Source: Microvirga sp. (GTDB lineage Bacteria; Pseudomonadota; Alphaproteobacteria; Rhizobiales; Beijerinckiaceae). From it: 64,000 nucleotides of DNA. This document shows positions 54,568 to 63,347 of this stretch, piece by piece (positions within the stretch are counted from its first letter, which is position 1; each line of letters opens with the position of its first letter). Location: contig NZ_JACXAB010000022.1 in the NCBI RefSeq assembly GCF_014699075.1, forward strand, positions 1 to 64,000, in the 5' to 3' direction. The translations under genes were made by a program, and so were the position numbers. Under the pieces are notes generated by a model. The model was not told where the DNA came from and made no database searches. It was given only the letters and a program-made list of their open reading frames with translations.

Positions 54568-56562
54568 ATGGCTACGCTTGTTCTATCCTCCAATACACTT
54601 GCCGAGAATGCTCAGGCAGGCGCTCTCGTAGGCACTCTCAGCGTCGATGGTGAGGTCGTCGCGGGCGAGACATTCTCGTTCGTCCTTAATGATGAGCGTT
54701 TCCAGATCGTCAATGGAAACCAGCTTGTCGTGAAGTCCGGCAACTTCGACTTCGAAGGAACTCAGAAGCAGTTCTCGCTCAACATCCAAGTCACTGGGAA
54801 CCAGGGCACGCCGGTCGACGCCACTCCGGTGGTGATCAGCCTCACCAATGTGAACGAGGCTCCCACGGACATCATCCTTGTCAGTGGCGGCACCGTTGAG
54901 GACAATGCCATCATTGGCCACACCGTCGCCACCTTGAATGCTGAGGACCCGGATCGGGGCGACCAGTTCACCTACATGATCGTTACGGATATGTCCGGCG
55001 CGACCGAATACGACCATCCCTATTTCGAGACTTCCGGCAGCGAGATCGTCGTCAAGCACGACCTCGGCGATGCCTCGATCGAACCGATGCTGGTCTATGT
55101 CAAGGTCACAGACGCTAAAGGCCTGTTTTACGTGAAGCCGATCACGCTCACCGTGATCCCCTTGAACGAAGCGCCGGAGGTGACTGCCGATCCGAAGGAG
55201 GTGTTGGATGGCTCTAAAGGAGGGACCCTCGTCGCCGTGATCAGCGCCGAGGATTCCGAGGGCACTCCGCTGAGGTATAAACCGTCCGAGGCCAGCGACC
55301 AGTGGTTCAGCCTCGTCAACAATAACGACGGCACTTGGAACGTCGTGGTGCAGGAGGGCGTCACCCTGCGTTCGGACAGGGCAGCCTTTCAGAGCTTCGT
55401 GATCGAAGTGACAGACGGCGACAACAAAACAACAACGGAAACCGTCTTTCTCAACATCAACGATAACCTGGAGCCGGAGGCCACTTTCGAGTTCCTGGAA
55501 GTCCAAAAGAACACGCCCGCCGGCACCCTTGTCGGCACTCTTGTGGGATACGATCCGGAGGGAGAGGCAGTCCGCTATACCCTCCTGGGAGAGAGCGTCG
55601 GTCTGTTCACCCTTGTGAAAAACGCGAACGGCACATACGGTGTTTTCGTCAAACAAGGCGTGACCCTCGATCACTTGGATGAAGCGCAACGCAGCTTCAC
55701 CGTGACGGTTACCGACGGGTTCAACACTCCATTCGAGGAGACGTTCGAACTGGCTTTTGGAAGCTTTGCTCCCAGAGTGACTGACGCTCCTCCGATCATC
55801 GTAAAGGAGGGTGACGGGGCCAATATCGTCGTGGCCACGTTCAAGGTGACAGACCCTGATTATGATGACGTTGTCGATTGCAGCTTGTCGCCCGAAAGCG
55901 AAGCCCTGTTCGATCTCGATGATCTCGGAAACGGCAATTACGCTGTCGTTGTCCGCGAGGGTGTCAAACTCGACTACGAAACCTCTTCCCATCGCATCGT
56001 CAAGTTGACCTTATCCGACGGGAGCAACACGATTTCCAGGGAGTTTGCAGTCAATATTACCGACGAGATCGATGTGATAACTGGCACAGTGAAAGCCGAG
56101 AGCCTCACCGGCACAGCAGGCCGCGACACCATCAAGGGGTTGGCCGGTAATGACAGTCTTGTCGGCAACACAGGCAACGACACCCTTTATGGCGGCGCGG
56201 GCAAGGACGTTCTGACCGGCGGCGGCGGACAGGATGTCTTCGTGTTCGATTCCAAGCCGAACAAGAAGACCAATCTCGATAAGGTTGCCGATTTCAGCGT
56301 GACGGACGATTCCATCTGGCTGGAGAACAAGATCTTCACCAAGCTTGGCAATAAGGGCTCGGAGGCGGCCCCCGCCCAACTCAAGAAGTCTTTCTTCACC
56401 ATCGGCGACAAGGCCAAGGACAAGGACGACTACATTGTCTACAGCAAGAAGACCGGCAAGCTGTATTTCGATGTCGACGGGTCGGGCTCCAAAGCCGCCG
56501 TGGAGATCGCCTCGCTCTCCAAGAAGCTCGCGATGACGAACAAGGACTTCTTCGTAATTTAG
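54568..56562 (+). CDS. secreted cadherin-like repeat protein with RTX C-terminus
   Basis: This 664-aa protein has no classical signal peptide. About five cadherin-like repeats (10-500, each with a D-P-like calcium signature such as DPDRGDQFTY and DPEGEAVRYT) precede two or three RTX nonapeptide rows (GLAGNDSLVGNTGNDTLYGG, about 520-545). A C-terminal serralysin-type region ends DFFVI. This layout predicts type I secretion and calcium-dependent folding outside the cell. It may be an adhesin or matrix protein. No type I secretion genes are nearby. A terminator follows. Confidence 0.85.
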   Translation: MATLVLSSNTLAENAQAGALVGTLSVDGEVVAGETFSFVLNDERFQIVNGNQLVVKSGNFDFEGTQKQFSLNIQVTGNQGTPVDATPVVISLTNVNEAPTDIILVSGGTVEDNAIIGHTVATLNAEDPDRGDQFTYMIVTDMSGATEYDHPYFETSGSEIVVKHDLGDASIEPMLVYVKVTDAKGLFYVKPITLTVIPLNEAPEVTADPKEVLDGSKGGTLVAVISAEDSEGTPLRYKPSEASDQWFSLVNNNDGTWNVVVQEGVTLRSDRAAFQSFVIEVTDGDNKTTTETVFLNINDNLEPEATFEFLEVQKNTPAGTLVGTLVGYDPEGEAVRYTLLGESVGLFTLVKNANGTYGVFVKQGVTLDHLDEAQRSFTVTVTDGFNTPFEETFELAFGSFAPRVTDAPPIIVKEGDGANIVVATFKVTDPDYDDVVDCSLSPESEALFDLDDLGNGNYAVVVREGVKLDYETSSHRIVKLTLSDGSNTISREFAVNITDEIDVITGTVKAESLTGTAGRDTIKGLAGNDSLVGNTGNDTLYGGAGKDVLTGGGGQDVFVFDSKPNKKTNLDKVADFSVTDDSIWLENKIFTKLGNKGSEAAPAQLKKSFFTIGDKAKDKDDYIVYSKKTGKLYFDVDGSGSKAAVEIASLSKKLAMTNKDFFVI

Positions 56563-56581
56563 ACGCTAGAGGCCAGCTAAC

Positions 56582-56615
56582 AAAAAATCCCGGCGTGACC
56601 AGCGCCGGGATTTTT
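56582..56615. terminator. bidirectional terminator between the RTX gene and lysA
   Basis: An 11-base stem (AAATCCCGGCG/CGCCGGGATTT) with a seven-base loop has A and T runs on both sides, so it can end both convergent transcripts. Confidence 0.85.
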
Positions 56616-56638
56616 ACTTCGAACAAGGGCCGCTTTCG

Positions 56639-57907
56639 TCAGCCCAGCCAACCGGGAACCTGATCGAAGCCGATCAGGTCGTCATAGGTGGGGCGTGGCC
56701 GCACCAGCGCATGGTCATCGCCACGCACCAGAACCTCGGGCACGAGGAGACGTGTGTTGTAGGTGTTGGCCTGAACGGCCCCGTAGGCGCCGGCGGTCAT
56801 AATGGCGATAAGGTCGCCGGCTTTCACCTGGGGCATGTCGCGGGACAGCGCCAGATAATCGCCGGTCTCGCAGACGGGGCCGACCACGTCGGCGACGATG
56901 CGGGGCGTGTCGGGCGAGGCCTCGGTCACCGGCTTGATGTCGTGATGGGCCTCGTAGAGCGTCGGGCGGATGAGGTCGTTCATGGCGGCGTCGACGATCA
57001 CGAAGGGCTTGTCGGCTCCCTGCTTGACGTAGATCACCCGGGCAATGAGCACGCCGGCATTGCCGGCGATCAGGCGGCCCATCTCGAACACGAGTTTTAG
57101 GCCGAGATCCTTGGTGTGGCGCTTGATGATCGCGGCGTAAGCCTGCGGATCGGGAGGCGGCTCGTTGTTCTCGCGGTAAGGCACGCCGAGGCCGCCGCCG
57201 AGGTCGATGTGATGCAGCTTATGCCCGTCCGCCATCAGGTCGCGGGCGAGTTCGGCCAGCAGCGCGGTGGCGTTGTCGAAGGGGCTCAAATCCGTGATCT
57301 GGCTGCCGATATGCATGTCGACGCCGGTTATCTCGACGCCCTTGAGGGCCGCTGCCCGTGCATAGACCTCGCGGGCGCGGGAAATCGGAATGCCGAACTT
57401 GTTCTCGGACTTGCCGGTCGAGATCTTCGCGTGGGTCTTGGCGTCCACGTCCGGGTTGATGCGGATCGAGACCGGGGCGCGCATTCCCTTGGACACGGCG
57501 ACCTCGGAGAGCGCCTCAAGCTCCGGCTCCGATTCCACATTGAAGCACAGGATGCCGTTGTCGAGCGCGAAGGCCATTTCGGGCTTGGTCTTGCCGACGC
57601 CGGAGAACACGATGCGCTCCCCCGGCACGCCGGCCGCGAGCGCCCGGCGCAGCTCGCCCTCGGACACGATGTCCATGCCCGCTCCTAAGCGGCCTAGCGT
57701 CTTGAGCACCGCCTGGTTGGAATTCGCCTTCATGGCGTAGCAGACGAGGGCATCCGTATCGGTGAAAGCCTCGGCGAAGACCCGGTAGTGCCGCTCCAGA
57801 GTGGCGCTGGAATAGCAGTAGAACGGGGTGCCGACCTCATCGGCAAGGCGGCGCAGATCGACGCCCTCCGCATGGAGGACGCCGTCACGATAGGCAAAGT
57901 GGTGCAT
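56639..57907 (-). CDS. lysA: diaminopimelate decarboxylase (LysA)
   Basis: LysA makes lysine from meso-diaminopimelate with PLP. The 422-aa protein has the PLP Lys60 in VCYAMKANSN, the GGGLGVPY phosphate-binding loop, and GPVCETGDYLA carrying the catalytic Cys from the other subunit. It follows the LptM lipoprotein gene by nine bases, the pairing normally seen in this order. Confidence 0.96.
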   Translation of the reverse strand: MHHFAYRDGVLHAEGVDLRRLADEVGTPFYCYSSATLERHYRVFAEAFTDTDALVCYAMKANSNQAVLKTLGRLGAGMDIVSEGELRRALAAGVPGERIVFSGVGKTKPEMAFALDNGILCFNVESEPELEALSEVAVSKGMRAPVSIRINPDVDAKTHAKISTGKSENKFGIPISRAREVYARAAALKGVEITGVDMHIGSQITDLSPFDNATALLAELARDLMADGHKLHHIDLGGGLGVPYRENNEPPPDPQAYAAIIKRHTKDLGLKLVFEMGRLIAGNAGVLIARVIYVKQGADKPFVIVDAAMNDLIRPTLYEAHHDIKPVTEASPDTPRIVADVVGPVCETGDYLALSRDMPQVKAGDLIAIMTAGAYGAVQANTYNTRLLVPEVLVRGDDHALVRPRPTYDDLIGFDQVPGWLG

Positions 57908-57916
57908 CGAAAAGGC

Positions 57917-58165
57917 CTAAAGCAGCGGATCGAGAATAAAGGGCTTGTCGGGGATCGTGTAGCCTCGACGCGGCGAGGACCGGGGTGTGCCGACAGGGGA
58001 GGGCAGGGTGGACTCGCCAGCCGCCGTCTGCTGCTGGGTCTCAACTGTGGCTGCCGAGGCGCTCGGCGGCGGCTCGAGCGCACCGCGGCGGCCGCAGGCC
58101 GAGAGGCTTACAATAACAAGGCCCGCAACCAGGACCGTGCGGGCAAGAGACAGGCTGGACGACAT
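57917..58165 (-). CDS. lptM: small lipoprotein, LptM/YifL-like
   Basis: This 82-aa lipoprotein has a lipobox VSLSAC with Cys24 followed by GRRGALEPP, the LptM/YifL signature; LptM assists folding of the LPS transporter LptD. A Pro/Ser-rich linker and the motif PDKPFILDPLL at the end are typical of alphaproteobacterial versions. The ATG at 58165 has GGAG upstream. It is paired with lysA. Confidence 0.85.
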   Translation of the reverse strand: MSSSLSLARTVLVAGLVIVSLSACGRRGALEPPPSASAATVETQQQTAAGESTLPSPVGTPRSSPRRGYTIPDKPFILDPLL

Positions 58166-58334
58166 CAGGAGGCTCCGAAACGTGGCCGCACCATAGCGGG
58201 AAGCGGTCCCGGATGCGAGGGGCAAGGTGTGAAAGACAACAGGCGCTGCCGCCACAGGATTGTGACCTGCCGACCGGAGCCGTTTCTGTAGCTCGGACTT
58301 GAGCCTTGAGCCGAAAAGCGCCACATCACGGGCC

Positions 58335-58982
58335 ATGTCGAACGCAGTGAAATCCAGAAAAACCTGGCTTATGGGCCTTGCCGCTCTCGTCCTCATTGGG
58401 GCCGGTGCCGCCTGGTATGGTCTTGCGCCCCGCGATCCCGTGACGGCTGGCGTCGCCGAGTGCCGTGCCTCGAAAGCCACGACCGAGCGGCTGAAGCCGC
58501 TGGCCAAGGGCGAGGTGGCGGCCGTCGGGGTGAGCAGCGCCCCCAAGCCTCCTCCGGTGATCGCCTTTACGGGCCCTGAGGAGAGGCCCATGAGCCTTGC
58601 CGATTTCAAGGGCAAGACCATCCTGGTCAACCTCTGGGCGACCTGGTGCGTGCCGTGCCGGGAGGAGATGCCGGCCCTCGACAAGCTTCAGGCGGATCTG
58701 GGCGGCTCTGATTTCCAGGTGGTCGCCATCAATGTGGACACCCGCAACCGGGAGAAGCCGAAGACCTGGCTCAAGGAAAACGGCATCACGAACCTGGCCT
58801 ATCATGCCGATCCTGAGGGCAAGATCCTGCAGGTTCTGCAGAAATCGGGCCATGTGGTCGGCCTGCCGACCACCTTCGTGGTCGATGCCTCCGGTTGCGA
58901 GATTGCCCTGCTGAAAGGGCCGGCCGAATGGGCCTCGCCCGATGCGGTCGCGTTCATGAAGGCCGCGCTGAACCGCTCTTAA
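58335..58982 (+). CDS. tlpA: TlpA-type thiol:disulfide oxidoreductase
   Basis: TlpA reduces disulfides in the periplasm, for example during cytochrome oxidase copper-site assembly. The 215-aa protein has an N-terminal membrane anchor (10-30) and a thioredoxin fold with WCVPC (Cys105, Cys108) and the cis-Pro in VGLPTTFVVD. The ATG at 58335 is preferred over a TTG upstream. It is divergent from lptM-lysA and overlaps the convergent cyclase stop by four bases. Confidence 0.93.
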   Translation: MSNAVKSRKTWLMGLAALVLIGAGAAWYGLAPRDPVTAGVAECRASKATTERLKPLAKGEVAAVGVSSAPKPPPVIAFTGPEERPMSLADFKGKTILVNLWATWCVPCREEMPALDKLQADLGGSDFQVVAINVDTRNREKPKTWLKENGITNLAYHADPEGKILQVLQKSGHVVGLPTTFVVDASGCEIALLKGPAEWASPDAVAFMKAALNRS

Positions 58983-59716
58983 GCGGCGAAGAGCTGAACC
59001 GGTGCCTCGATGCCCTTGAGCTGGTAGTCCCGCCCTTCGCCCCGGACCAGGTCACGCCCGGCCCGTTCAAAGACGGTTCGGGTCACCAGGATTTCATCCG
59101 TTCCGGCCGCGGCCTGCGCGCGGGCGGCCGTGTTCACCACGGGCCCGATGGCCGTCAGGTCGCGATGGGCCCGGCCGAACTCCCCGAAGCTGGCGGTCCC
59201 TGAGTCGATGCCGATCCCGACCCCGAGCTCGCTCCCCTCGAGGCCTCTGTTCTCAGCCAGGAGGGTCCTGCGGCGAGCCTCGCAGCGGCGCTGGATCTCG
59301 CGGGCTGCCCTTACGGCCTGCTCGGCGTGATTGGCCTGCTGGATCGGGAAGCCGAAGATGGCCATGACGGAATCGCCGATCGTCTTGTTGAGGAGCCCGT
59401 CGTAGTCCCAGATGGCCTCCGCGCATTCGTCATAGAAAGCATCGAGCAGGGACGAGAGCGCGTCGGACGGGAGCGACTGCGACAGGGCCGTATAGCCTCT
59501 GAGATCGGCAAACAGGATGGAGACGTCGACCGGGATCTTGCGGGCCTTCATGATGCGCGTGAACATGAGCTCGCACACCGTGCAGGTGTTCGGGTTCATC
59601 CGGCTCGGACGAATGCCGAAGGCTCGAAAGGGCACGGAGGCCAGACCGTGCAGGGGCACGGGGATCCGCATCTGCTGCCAGCAGCCTTTGCAGATCATGG
59701 CTTGGGCGGGCGACAT
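58979..59716 (-). CDS. class III adenylate/guanylate cyclase with N-terminal Cys4 motif
   Basis: This 245-aa soluble protein makes cAMP or cGMP. Metal-binding Asp71 (SILFADLRGYT) and Asp115 (KTIGDSVMAIFG) are present, with Lys111 as the adenine-specifying residue, and the late VNTAARAQ helix. Before the catalytic domain, Cys9, Cys12, Cys45 and Cys48 (CKGC and CTVC) look like a split zinc ribbon or redox sensor. Substrate choice is likely ATP. Confidence 0.88.
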   Translation of the reverse strand: MSPAQAMICKGCWQQMRIPVPLHGLASVPFRAFGIRPSRMNPNTCTVCELMFTRIMKARKIPVDVSILFADLRGYTALSQSLPSDALSSLLDAFYDECAEAIWDYDGLLNKTIGDSVMAIFGFPIQQANHAEQAVRAAREIQRRCEARRRTLLAENRGLEGSELGVGIGIDSGTASFGEFGRAHRDLTAIGPVVNTAARAQAAAGTDEILVTRTVFERAGRDLVRGEGRDYQLKGIEAPVQLFAA

Positions 59717-59825
59717 TCACAGGTCCCCTTCCAGATCGTTCCGACGTGCAGATACGGTCAGGACAGGCTACACCCAAGTTACCCAGGGACCAACCCAACA
59801 ATCGGAGGGAATCTGGGGTAGAATG

Positions 59826-60140
59826 CTAGGTCGGAACGGCTCCGCCGTCGGGAACGCCGATCGTGCCGGAATAGGCCGGCTTTGAGAGCCGCCAGGGCCG
59901 ATCCATGGCGCTCTTGGATTCCCCGCGCTGGAGCCGGCGCGGTGCTCCGTCGGCTGTGATCTCCTCGATCACCAGGAACCCCAAGGCCTGCAGCATCACG
60001 GCCGCCGCCTTGGTGGCCCGGTCGTCGGCCCTCAACGAGAGGGAGCCGGCGGCATAGACCCGCTCCATCAAGCTTTTGGGATGATGCGCCACGCTGCTGC
60101 GCGGCTTGAAGGCGACGACGTTCGTCTCCGGTTCCAGCAT
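59826..60140 (-). CDS. hypothetical protein (104 aa)
   Basis: This 104-aa product from the ATG at 60140, with GGGGG about five bases upstream, has a basic N-terminal half (FKPRSSVAHHPKSLMERVY) and a helix AAVMLQALGFLVIEE. No family recognised. Two more upstream Met codons are possible starts. Confidence 0.5.
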   Translation of the reverse strand: MLEPETNVVAFKPRSSVAHHPKSLMERVYAAGSLSLRADDRATKAAAVMLQALGFLVIEEITADGAPRRLQRGESKSAMDRPWRLSKPAYSGTIGVPDGGAVPT

Positions 60141-60258
60141 GAAAGCCCCCAATGCAAGCCGCTGCATTCTGTTTGTTGTGTCAGCGGCCGATCCAGTCGG
60201 AACCGCCATTGTGCCGGAAACGGGGCCTTGGACGAAATGCGACAAAAGACGCTCTTTC

Positions 60259-60358
60259 CCTCCCCCTTGTGGGGAGGGGCAGGGTGGGGGGCCGGCGCCA
60301 AGCCTTCATAGGATATCGCTTACACCCCCACCTCCAACTCCTCCCCACAAGGGGGAGG
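60259..60358. repeat. long inverted repeat of an intergenic palindromic element
   Basis: CCTCCCCCTTGTGGGGAGG (60259-60277) is repeated in perfect inverted form at 60340-60358, with 62 bases between. Each arm is itself partly palindromic (CCTCCCC/GGGGAGG), and the whole could form a long hairpin. Sequences of this type are, to my knowledge, dispersed between genes in many Hyphomicrobiales genomes. The gap 60141-60468 otherwise holds only a terminator. Confidence 0.7.
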
Positions 60359-60417
60359 AGGGTTCCGTTGCGGATCGCCGGCTGGTCAGCGGGAATGTCT
60401 TGGACAATAGGCAAACG

Positions 60418-60444
60418 AAAAAGGCGGGGCACCGGCCCCGCCTT
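60418..60444 (-). terminator. terminator after grxD
   Basis: A ten-base stem (AAGGCGGGGC/GCCCCGCCTT) with an ACCG loop; on the minus strand it ends in TTTTT. It lies 25 bases past the grxD stop. Confidence 0.8.
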
Positions 60445-60468
60445 GTTGGATCCATGCAGGCAGCGCGA

Positions 60469-60804
60469 TCAGGCGCTCTGCTGAACCTGGATGCCCTTGT
60501 CGGTGAAGAGCTGCTGCAGCTCGCCGGCCTGGAACATCTCGCGGGTGATGTCGCAGCCGCCGACGAACTCGCCCTTCACGTAGAGCTGGGGAATGGTCGG
60601 CCAGTTGGAATAGTCCTTGATGCCCTGGCGGACGGTCTCGTCCTCGAGCACGTTGACGCCCTTATACGGCACGCCGAGGTAGTTCAGGATCTGGACCACC
60701 TGCCCAGAGAACCCGCACATGGGAAATTGCGGCGTGCCCTTCATGAAGAGCACGACGTCGTTGGACTTCACTTCGTTGTCGATGATCTGGTTGGCGTCAG
60801 CCAT
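60469..60804 (-). CDS. grxD: monothiol glutaredoxin, Grx4 family (GrxD)
   Basis: GrxD carries 2Fe-2S clusters, often with BolA. In this 111-aa protein the active site is CGFS (Cys30, [13 protein letters not shown]), followed by the conserved [17 protein letters not shown] glutathione site. The bolA gene is directly upstream, the usual partner, so both probably act in iron sensing or Fe-S trafficking. Confidence 0.96.
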   Translation of the reverse strand: MADANQIIDNEVKSNDVVLFMKGTPQFPMCGFSGQVVQILNYLGVPYKGVNVLEDETVRQGIKDYSNWPTIPQLYVKGEFVGGCDITREMFQAGELQQLFTDKGIQVQQSA

Positions 60805-60850
60805 GAGTGTTCTCCTGTTCCGCAGCGGTCAAGGCGCCGGGTTCATGCTT

Positions 60851-61087
60851 TCAATTGTCGGGTGCCAGCGTCGTCAATGCAAGGGCATGGAGGGTGCCGC
60901 CCATGTGGCCCTGCAGCGCGGCATAGACCAGCTGGTGCTGCTGAACCCGGGACTTGCCCTTGAAGGCCGAGGACGTGACGGTGGCGGCATAGTGATCGCC
61001 GTCGCCTGCCAGATCCTTGATCTCCACGACAGCATCCGGCAGGGCAGCCTTGATCATGCTCTCGATCTCATGGGCATTCATTGGCAT
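60851..61087 (-). CDS. bolA: BolA-family protein
   Basis: This 78-aa BolA fold has the signature helix and turn SRVQQHQLVYAALQGHMGGTLHALAL; the His and the Cys-free loop suggest the IbaG/BolA type that ligates a cluster together with monothiol glutaredoxin. It is 46 bases before grxD on the same strand and 26 bases after the purL stop. Confidence 0.93.
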   Translation of the reverse strand: MPMNAHEIESMIKAALPDAVVEIKDLAGDGDHYAATVTSSAFKGKSRVQQHQLVYAALQGHMGGTLHALALTTLAPDN

Positions 61088-61113
61088 GAATCAATCTCCT
61101 CAGGACCTTCGGG

Positions 61114-63324
61114 TCACGCTTTGCCGGTCATGTAGTTCGGCAGCCACGCCTCGTGGGCCGCCTTCAGTTGCTTCACGGATATGGCCTGCTGGCCGGGCAG
61201 AATCAACGCATCGCCCCCGGTCAGGCCCAGGGTCACGGCCGGGATGCCGATGGCGCCCGCCTCGTAGAGGATGTCGGCGGCCACGTCCTCGTCGACAGCG
61301 ATGAGGTAGCGGGCCTGGTCCTCGCCGAACAGGAAGGCATGGAGGGGGAAGCCCTCCGGGTAAGCTGTGATCTCGGCGCCCACGCCGCCTGCCATGGCCA
61401 TTTCGGCGAGGCCTAAGGCAATGCCGCCGTCCGAGAGATCATGCACGGTCGTCACCTGGCCGGAGCGGATGAGCTGGCGCACGAAGTCGCCGTTGCGCTT
61501 CTCTTGGAGCAAATCCACCGGCGGCGGAGCGCCTTCCTCCCGGCCGCAGATGTCGCGCAGATAGATCGACTGGCCGAGCCAGCCTTGGGTCGCGCCGATG
61601 AGGATGATGGCCTCGCCCTCGCGCCTGAAGGCCAGGGAGGCGTTCACCGTCACGTCGTCGACGAGGCCGACGCCGCCGATGGCCGGAGTCGGCAGGATGC
61701 CCTGGCCGTTGGTCTCGTTGTAGAGCGACACGTTGCCGGACACGACCGGGAAATCGAGCGCCTTGCACGCTTCGCCGATCCCCTTCAGGCAGCCCACGAA
61801 CTGGCCCATGGATTCGGGCCGCTCGGGGCTGGCGAAGTTCAGGTTGTCGGTGATCGCCAGCGGCAGGCCGCCCACCGCCGTGATGTTGCGCCAGGCCTCC
61901 GCCACCGCCTGCTTGCCGCCCTCGAACGGATCGGCCTCGCAATAGCGCGGCGTCACGTCGGTGGTGAGCGCTAGGCCCTTCGGCCCGTCCTCGACGCGCA
62001 CGATGGCGGCATCGCCGCCCGGGGTCTGGACGGTGTTGCCGAGGATCAGGTGGTCATACTGCTCCCACACCCAGCGCTTGGAGCACTGGTCGGGCGAACC
62101 GACGAGCTTCAGCAGCGCCTCGGCCTCGGACATCGGCGCCTTCACGCTCTCGGGCGCGACCACCGGCTGCTTGGGGCATTCCACCCACGGACGGTCATAA
62201 AGCGGGGCTTCGTCGCCGAGCTCCTTGATCGGAAGATCGGCCTTCACCTCGCCCTGGTGCTTGATGACGAAGCGGAGCGTGTCGGTGGTCTTGCCGATCA
62301 CCGCGAAGTCGAGGCCCCATTTGTGGAAGATGGCCTGCGCCTCCTGCTCCATGCCGGGCTTGAGCACCATGAGCATGCGCTCCTGGCTCTCCGACAGCAT
62401 CATCTCGTAGGCGGTCATGCCCTCCTCGCGGCAGGGCACTTTGTCGAGGTCGAGCTCGATGCCGAGATTGCCCTTGGCGCCCATCTCGACCGCCGAGCTG
62501 GTGAGACCCGCTGCGCCCATGTCCTGGATCGCGATCACGGCGCCCGATTTCATCAGTTCGAGGCAGGCTTCCAGCAGCAACTTCTCGGCGAAGGGGTCGC
62601 CCACCTGCACGGTGGGGCGCTTCTCGTCCGACGCATCGTCGAACTCGGCCGACGCCATGGTGGCGCCATGGATGCCGTCGCGGCCGGTCTTGGAGCCGAG
62701 ATAGACGATCGGGTTTCCGACGCCGGTGGCCTTCGCGTACCAGATCTCGTCCGTGCGGGCGAGGCCCACCGCCATGGCGTTGACCAGGATGTTGCCGTTG
62801 TAGCGCTTGTCGAAGCCCACGGAGCCTCCGACGGTCGGCACGCCGAAGGAATTGCCGTAGCCGCCGATGCCCGCCACCACGCCCGAGACGAGGTGCGGGG
62901 TCTTGGGATGATCAGGCTCGCCGAAGCGGAGGAAGTTCAACGCCGCGATGGGCCGCGCCCCCATGGTGAACACGTCGCGCAGGATTCCGCCGACGCCCGT
63001 CGCCGCACCCTGGCAGGGCTCGATGAAGGACGGATGGTTGTGGCTCTCCATCTTGAAGATGCAGGCGAGCCCGTCGCCGATATCGATCACGCCTGCGTTC
63101 TCGCCCGGACCCTGGATCACCCAGGGTGCCTTGGTGGGCAGGCCGCGCAGGTGGATGCGGGAGGACTTGTACGAGCAATGCTCGTTCCACATGGCCGACA
63201 CGATGCCGAGCTCGGTGATGGTCGGCTCGCGGCCGATCAGGTTCACGAAGCGCTCGTACTCATCGGGCTTCAGCCCGTGCTCCTTGACCAGCTCCGGGGT
63301 GATGGCGACGTCGTTGCGGATCAT
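61114..63324 (-). CDS. purL: phosphoribosylformylglycinamidine synthase subunit PurL
   Basis: PurL is the synthetase subunit of FGAM synthase (purine pathway). At 736 aa it has the small-PurL layout with two AIR-synthase-like halves; [20 protein letters not shown] and [18 protein letters not shown] are typical. It works with PurQ, encoded just upstream on the same strand, and PurS (not in the window). Confidence 0.97.
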   Translation of the reverse strand: MIRNDVAITPELVKEHGLKPDEYERFVNLIGREPTITELGIVSAMWNEHCSYKSSRIHLRGLPTKAPWVIQGPGENAGVIDIGDGLACIFKMESHNHPSFIEPCQGAATGVGGILRDVFTMGARPIAALNFLRFGEPDHPKTPHLVSGVVAGIGGYGNSFGVPTVGGSVGFDKRYNGNILVNAMAVGLARTDEIWYAKATGVGNPIVYLGSKTGRDGIHGATMASAEFDDASDEKRPTVQVGDPFAEKLLLEACLELMKSGAVIAIQDMGAAGLTSSAVEMGAKGNLGIELDLDKVPCREEGMTAYEMMLSESQERMLMVLKPGMEQEAQAIFHKWGLDFAVIGKTTDTLRFVIKHQGEVKADLPIKELGDEAPLYDRPWVECPKQPVVAPESVKAPMSEAEALLKLVGSPDQCSKRWVWEQYDHLILGNTVQTPGGDAAIVRVEDGPKGLALTTDVTPRYCEADPFEGGKQAVAEAWRNITAVGGLPLAITDNLNFASPERPESMGQFVGCLKGIGEACKALDFPVVSGNVSLYNETNGQGILPTPAIGGVGLVDDVTVNASLAFRREGEAIILIGATQGWLGQSIYLRDICGREEGAPPPVDLLQEKRNGDFVRQLIRSGQVTTVHDLSDGGIALGLAEMAMAGGVGAEITAYPEGFPLHAFLFGEDQARYLIAVDEDVAADILYEAGAIGIPAVTLGLTGGDALILPGQQAISVKQLKAAHEAWLPNYMTGKA

Positions 63325-63347
63325 CGGGGTCTCGTAATCTGGAGAAA

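Noticed and set aside
54583-55992. 469-codon frame antisense to the cadherin/RTX gene
   Set aside because: The plus strand has clear repeat and RTX motifs; the antisense product shows none.
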